8,822 nt of DNA from Burkholderiaceae bacterium. GTDB lineage: Bacteria > Pseudomonadota > Gammaproteobacteria > Burkholderiales > Burkholderiaceae_C. Made by a program: the position numbers and the translations under genes. Each line of letters begins with the position of its first letter. Positions within the stretch are counted from its first letter, which is position 1. Shown here in pieces: positions 5,183-8,822 of this stretch. The stretch is taken from assembly GCA_031256125.1 (NCBI GenBank), contig JAIRRE010000223.1:1-8822 (forward strand), read 5' to 3'. The notes under the pieces are model-generated. The model was not told where the DNA came from. It saw only the letters and a program-made list of their open reading frames with translations, and ran no database searches.

Positions 5183-6145
5183 ATGCCCTCGCAACCGCTT
5201 GTGCAAACCTTGCAGATGCTCACCCCAGCCATGCGCGAGGTGGTCGAGCGCATGGCGGCGGCCAAGCTCCCTGCGCTGTACACGCTGGACGCGGCGGCGG
5301 CCAAGGCCGCTTATGCCAAGACCGCCGACGTGCTGGACGTGCCCAAAGCCAAGCTGGCGCGGGTGGAAGATTTCACCCTTGTCGCACGCGACGGCTATGC
5401 GATCCCGGCCCGTTTGTACGCCGATTCGCGCGACGGGAATTTACCCGCGCTGCTGTATTGCCACGGCGGGGGCTTTACCACTGGCGGCATTTTTTCGCAC
5501 GATGGGGTTTGCCGCGAAATTGCCCGGCAAAGCGGCGCGGCGGTGGTGTCGATTGACTATCGCCTGGCCCCCGAATGGCGTTTTCCAGCTGCGGTCCACG
5601 ACGCTTGGGATGCGCTCGAAACGTTGGCGCGCAACGGTCATCGCTACGGCATCGACCCCGCGCGGCTAGCGATTGGCGGCGATTCGACCGGCGGCACGCT
5701 GGCGGCGGCTAGTGCCATCCATGCGCGTGACATCGGTATTGTGTTGGCTTTGCAGGTGTTGATCTATCCCAGCACGGCGGCGTATCAGGATACGGACTCG
5801 CACCAGCGTTTTGCTGAAGGGCCGGTGCTCGATAAGCCACTGATCGACTGGTTCTTCGCCCAATACATCGACTGGAAAGACCGCGCCGACTGGCGCTTTG
5901 CGCCGCTCAATGCCGAGGATGTGGAAGGCGTGGCCCCGGCCTGGATCGGGCTGGCCGAATGCGATCCGCTGGTGGACGAGGGCGTGCAATATGCCGACAA
6001 GCTGCGCGCTGCGGGCGTGCCGGTCGATCTCGAAATCTATCGCGGCATGATTCATGACTTCATCACGCTGGGCCGGGTCATACCCCAGGCGCGGCAACTG
6101 CACAGCGCCGTGGCGGCGGCGCTGCGCAAGGCGTTTATGGGTTAA
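5183..6145 (+). CDS. Alpha/beta hydrolase, hormone-sensitive lipase family (esterase/lipase)
   Basis: The 320-residue cytoplasmic enzyme belongs to the HSL-type (alpha/beta hydrolase fold 3) esterases, which hydrolyse carboxylic esters, typically of short acyl chains. The oxyanion-hole motif HGGGF is at 94-98. The nucleophile elbow GDSTGG is at 166-171 with Ser168, in the GDSxGG form typical of this family. The catalytic acid is Asp261 in DPLVDEG and the base is His291 in MIHDF. The SIDYRLAPE motif at 123-131 is also characteristic. The cap is formed by the N-terminal helices (about 1-45). Length is normal for the family from ATG 5183. A longer in-frame reading to ATG 5036 adds 49 residues of non-homologous-looking, AT-rich sequence and is rejected. 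No ribosome site precedes ATG 5183. The membrane glycosyltransferase gene follows after 29 bases, so the two may share a transcript. The substrate is unknown. Confidence 0.92.
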   Translation: MPSQPLVQTLQMLTPAMREVVERMAAAKLPALYTLDAAAAKAAYAKTADVLDVPKAKLARVEDFTLVARDGYAIPARLYADSRDGNLPALLYCHGGGFTTGGIFSHDGVCREIARQSGAAVVSIDYRLAPEWRFPAAVHDAWDALETLARNGHRYGIDPARLAIGGDSTGGTLAAASAIHARDIGIVLALQVLIYPSTAAYQDTDSHQRFAEGPVLDKPLIDWFFAQYIDWKDRADWRFAPLNAEDVEGVAPAWIGLAECDPLVDEGVQYADKLRAAGVPVDLEIYRGMIHDFITLGRVIPQARQLHSAVAAALRKAFMG

Positions 6146-6174
6146 TTGCTTGGTTTTACGATACTATTTATCAG

Positions 6175-7719
6175 ATGAAAAATAAATTTATTTTTTCTTT
6201 TTTACTGATAGCCGTAGTTTTACTGGCCTGCGGATTGCGGCTTCATGGTTTGACCAGTCAGAGTTTATGGGTTGACGAACTTTTTTCAGCCGATCTCATC
6301 CTTAATCGACCGGTGATACCACCAGCCGGGACGCCTTGGTTGCAACCGCTATATTTACTCAATATCGGCCCCAATACCAGCTTTTGGACCATGAAAGCGG
6401 CTGACCAGTCGCCGCCGCTATTTGAATTGGCGGGGAAATTGGCCACCACTGTTTTCGGCGATAGTGAAGCCGCCCTGCGGTTGACCAGCGCGCTGGCCAG
6501 TGTGATATTACTGCTATGGTTGGGGTGGCGGGCTTGGCGGTCGCGCAACGGACCATTCGGAATGGTCTATTTAACGGTTTTTGTGCTGACAGCGTTTTCA
6601 GGTTTGCAGATATTTTATGCACAGGAGGTTCGCGCTTACGCGCTGGGAACGTTGTTTACTGGCATTTTGGCGGTGCTGTTTTGGGAACGCATCATGGCCG
6701 GATGGCATAGTGCCCCATTACTCGGATGGGGCGAGATAGCGCTGTGTATCGCCGCTTGCTGGACGCATTATGACGCCCTGTTGCTCGCGGGTTTGTTGAT
6801 GGTGCCGTATGCTCGGGAGGGATGGTATCGCAAAAATTGGATGGCCTTGGTACGTATGGGCATGGTTGCGGTTGCTGCAGCGTTGTGGCTGGCGCTAAGT
6901 CACCGTGGTTTTCAATTGGCGCTGCATGGCGGTGCGGGGTGGGTACCAAAAATGCGTTTTGGCGCCATGCTGCAACTTGTATTTAAAAATTTTGCCCAAT
7001 TTGCTTTGGGATATGGATTGACGGCATGGCTGGCGGTATTATTGCTGGTTGCAATTGTTTTAAGTTTATATAAACCACCGCGAAATATTAAAATTATCGC
7101 CGCAGGGCACAATTCTCTGCGCATCGGCCTGACAAGCACGATAGCAATAGGATTGACTTACATGCTATTGGTGTCATGGATGGCTTATAAGAGCCGTATC
7201 ATTAATGTACGGCATCTGATTTTTATTTTACCTGTGGTGTATTTAATGGCTGGCCTGTCATTGACTTTACTTTGGCAACGCTGGCGCTGGTTTGGATGGG
7301 CTGCATTGATTATAATGCTGCCGCTGCAATGGCCTTTGATTTGGTTTTATATGCAACCTGTCAAAGAAGACTGGCGTGACGCATCGGCTTTTGTGACTCA
7401 GCGCCTGCATGACGGCGATCTGGTACTGGTGTCCCCAATGATCGATACCGAAGGCGCTAGCCGCTATTATTTGTTACGGCGTAGCCATAAGGCGCTGCAA
7501 TTGCGTGTGATTCGCGAAACAGATGCCAGCAAGGTATGCAGCCAGATTAAAGCACTGCCACACTTTGGTTTGGTAGGCGTAGGAGCATGGCTGCCCTTCG
7601 CCGACGCGTTGGCCAAAAATTGCGGCGCTGGCTGGCAGATCGAACGTACCGTTGTTCCGAACGCTTTCGGCCAGGTTTGGGTACGCCTGCATTCAAATAC
7701 CAACCCATCGCCGCCATAG
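6175..7719 (+). CDS. Multi-pass membrane glycosyltransferase, GT-C / PMT-2 (GT39-like) family
   Basis: This encodes a 514-residue integral inner-membrane protein with about 10-12 hydrophobic segments between residues 5 and 392, then a soluble C-terminal domain (about 395-510). GT-C enzymes transfer a sugar from a polyprenyl-phosphate donor to lipids, glycans or proteins on the periplasmic side. Family signs are SLWVDELFS at 30-38, with the Asp34-Glu35 pair in the first outer loop, QSPPLFELAGKL and FGDSEAALRLTSAL at 78-107, YAQEVRAYAL at 148-157, and RHLIFILPVVYLMAGLSL at 346-363. The C-terminal piece begins EDWRDASAFV, as in many bacterial dolichyl-phosphate-mannose-transferase-like proteins. 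The first codons are very AT-rich and the whole gene is AT-richer than its neighbours, hinting at transfer. No clear ribosome site precedes ATG 6175. There is no neighbouring donor-synthesis or polysaccharide cluster, so donor and acceptor cannot be told. Confidence 0.87.
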   Translation: MKNKFIFSFLLIAVVLLACGLRLHGLTSQSLWVDELFSADLILNRPVIPPAGTPWLQPLYLLNIGPNTSFWTMKAADQSPPLFELAGKLATTVFGDSEAALRLTSALASVILLLWLGWRAWRSRNGPFGMVYLTVFVLTAFSGLQIFYAQEVRAYALGTLFTGILAVLFWERIMAGWHSAPLLGWGEIALCIAACWTHYDALLLAGLLMVPYAREGWYRKNWMALVRMGMVAVAAALWLALSHRGFQLALHGGAGWVPKMRFGAMLQLVFKNFAQFALGYGLTAWLAVLLLVAIVLSLYKPPRNIKIIAAGHNSLRIGLTSTIAIGLTYMLLVSWMAYKSRIINVRHLIFILPVVYLMAGLSLTLLWQRWRWFGWAALIIMLPLQWPLIWFYMQPVKEDWRDASAFVTQRLHDGDLVLVSPMIDTEGASRYYLLRRSHKALQLRVIRETDASKVCSQIKALPHFGLVGVGAWLPFADALAKNCGAGWQIERTVVPNAFGQVWVRLHSNTNPSPP

Positions 7720-7780
7720 GCCAGCCAGGTTTGTGCGTCTTCGAAATGAGGGGGTTGTTTTTCACCTGCCCGGCACGCGC

Positions 7781-8716
7781 TCAAACATCTTCCAGCAACG
7801 GATAAGGCCGCTGCAAATCGGCCAGCGCCGGGCCGTCCGGCACGCCGAGGGTCAAGCGTCCACTGCCTTGGAGCGCGGCCTGGGCGGCGGCGATGGACAG
7901 ACAGGCGATGAGGGCCGTACCGCCCGTTGCGACTGCGTCACCCGGTTCAGGCGCGGCTTGCGCCACCAAACCCGCTGGCTGTGCCGGGTCGCTATCGAGA
8001 AAAATTCCTTGCCCGGTTTGCACGGCGGCATTCACGCGCGCAACCCACGCCCGGCGTTTGATGGCGCCACGAAACTGACTGCGCGCCACTACTTCCTGTC
8101 CGGGATAGCAACCCTTCTTGAAATCGACCCCGCCCACCGATTCGTAATTGAGCATCTGCGGCACGAAGGCTTCAGCGACTGGCGCGGTAAGCATCGCCAC
8201 CCCACCGCGCACAGCGGCCCAGGGCCAGATGTCTGGGGCCAGGCCCGGCGCTTCGGGTATTGGCGCATCGGGCGCTGTCAACAGCAGCGTCCGATGCGCA
8301 CCATCGGCCAACGGCAGGGGAATGGCGATACCGTGGGGTCCATCCGGTAACGCGCGTGCAGTTTCACCCAGCAGGCCGTAAATGGCGAAATCGGCGCTGG
8401 CGTCCGTCAACTTGACTTGGGCGCGCAGCACGAACATGGACAGGCGCTTGAGCGTGCGCGCCAAGAGGTCGGCGCTACAGAGCAGCAGTATGTCATCGGC
8501 CGCGCGGCGGTACACCCAAAAGCTCGCCAGCATCCGGCCTTGGGGGTTGCACCAGGCGGCCAGACGCGATTGGCCGCAACCCATGTCCTGCACGTTTTGC
8601 GTCAGTTGTCCGTGCAGAAATGTCGCCGCGTCCGCCTCCGTTGCCCGGATGACAGCCAAGCCGGCGACCCGCGTCGCGCCGCGTATATGGGTTAGGGAGG
8701 GGAGCGGGCGGTTCAT
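7781..8716 (-). CDS. ygfZ: YgfZ/GcvT-like folate-binding protein for Fe-S cluster enzyme maintenance
   Basis: The 311-residue cytoplasmic protein belongs to the YgfZ family (COG0354), a tetrahydrofolate-dependent paralogue of the glycine-cleavage T protein that supports certain Fe-S enzymes, including MiaB, in E. coli. The signature KGCYPGQE is at 201-208 with the essential-type Cys203, followed by VVARSQFRGAIKRR. The N-terminal LHGQLTQNV at 34-42 and AAWCNPQGRMLASF at 53-66 are also family features. The C-terminal region ends LQRPYPLLEDV. ATG at 8716 is chosen; an in-frame GTG at 8725 would add three residues, and neither has a good ribosome site. The gene faces the glycosyltransferase gene, with 61 bases between their stops and no obvious terminator, and it diverges from a gene starting at the right edge. 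Confidence 0.93.
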   Translation of the reverse strand: MNRPLPSLTHIRGATRVAGLAVIRATEADAATFLHGQLTQNVQDMGCGQSRLAAWCNPQGRMLASFWVYRRAADDILLLCSADLLARTLKRLSMFVLRAQVKLTDASADFAIYGLLGETARALPDGPHGIAIPLPLADGAHRTLLLTAPDAPIPEAPGLAPDIWPWAAVRGGVAMLTAPVAEAFVPQMLNYESVGGVDFKKGCYPGQEVVARSQFRGAIKRRAWVARVNAAVQTGQGIFLDSDPAQPAGLVAQAAPEPGDAVATGGTALIACLSIAAAQAALQGSGRLTLGVPDGPALADLQRPYPLLEDV

Positions 8717-8743
8717 GGGCGTCACAAAGTTGGAAAACAGAAA

Positions 8744-8749
8744 ATTTTA
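8744..8749 (-). promoter_or_regulatory. Possible -10 element for ygfZ
   Basis: On the minus strand TAAAAT lies within an AT-rich patch otherwise unusual for this area, about 28 bases before the ygfZ ATG. It matches the -10 consensus at five of six positions. No good -35 is found at 16-18 bases, so this is a tentative call. Confidence 0.3.
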
Positions 8750-8806
8750 GGATGCGCTCGCCGGACATGGAGGAGCGCAACCACGGGCGCTGCGACAATC
8801 TGGCGC

Positions 8807-8822
8807 ATGTCTGCCCAACCCA
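8807..8822 (+). CDS. Probable start of a divergent gene cut by the window edge
   Basis: ATG 8807 opens MSAQP before the window ends. An extended -10-like TGCGACAAT (8791-8799) lies seven bases upstream, which would place the transcript start almost on the ATG, giving a leaderless or nearly leaderless message. No Shine-Dalgarno is present. From general knowledge ygfZ in betaproteobacteria is often divergent from the lytic transglycosylase gene mltG, but five codons cannot confirm that. Confidence 0.3.

Noticed and set aside
4762..5304. 180-codon minus-strand open frame
   Set aside because: It starts inside the hydrolase gene and runs through the riboswitch core. The structured RNA explains the conservation better, and no family is recognisable.
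7720..7780. Bidirectional terminator between the glycosyltransferase and ygfZ
   Set aside because: No stem of useful length followed by a T tract is present on either strand; the TTGTTTTT at 7755-7762 has no preceding hairpin.

Overview
The window looks like a chromosomal segment of a GC-rich betaproteobacterium, probably Burkholderiales and possibly near Alcaligenaceae. This is inferred from the GC-rich codon use, the gene families and the Burkholderia-like cobalamin riboswitch; no marker gene fixes the genus.

Region by region: (1) 1-1294 holds the last codons of an unidentified gene, then a lipoprotein of the Bmp/PnrA family, the binding protein of a probable purine-nucleoside ABC importer. 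(2) 1295-2737 is an accessory pocket. A strong stem-loop follows the lipoprotein gene. Next comes a clearly AT-richer gene for a 266-residue protein with PD-(D/E)XK nuclease-like features, then the C-terminal remnant of an HI1420-type addiction-module antidote. After that lies non-coding DNA carrying a head-to-head pair of palindromic repeats and a lone hairpin that resembles a type I-E CRISPR repeat. (3) 2738-4880, minus strand, is a vitamin B12 TonB-dependent receptor (btuB) behind a well-preserved cobalamin riboswitch. A competing hairpin is visible between the aptamer and the start codon. (4) 5134-7719, plus strand, has a 12-codon leader ORF with a perfect Shine-Dalgarno, a hormone-sensitive-lipase-family alpha/beta hydrolase, and 29 bases later an AT-richer GT-C type membrane glycosyltransferase. 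(5) 7781-8716, minus strand, is the folate-binding Fe-S maintenance protein YgfZ, with the probable first codons of a divergent gene at the right edge.

The genes do not form one pathway. Two nutrient-uptake modules (nucleosides, cobalamin) flank the accessory pocket, and the hydrolase and glycosyltransferase may share a transcript. I found no clear undescribed multi-gene system. The best leads are the orphan nuclease-like gene in its decayed, repeat-bearing setting, and the start region of the hydrolase, where a one-base difference in a C5 run would turn the leader ORF into the hydrolase's own N-terminus.
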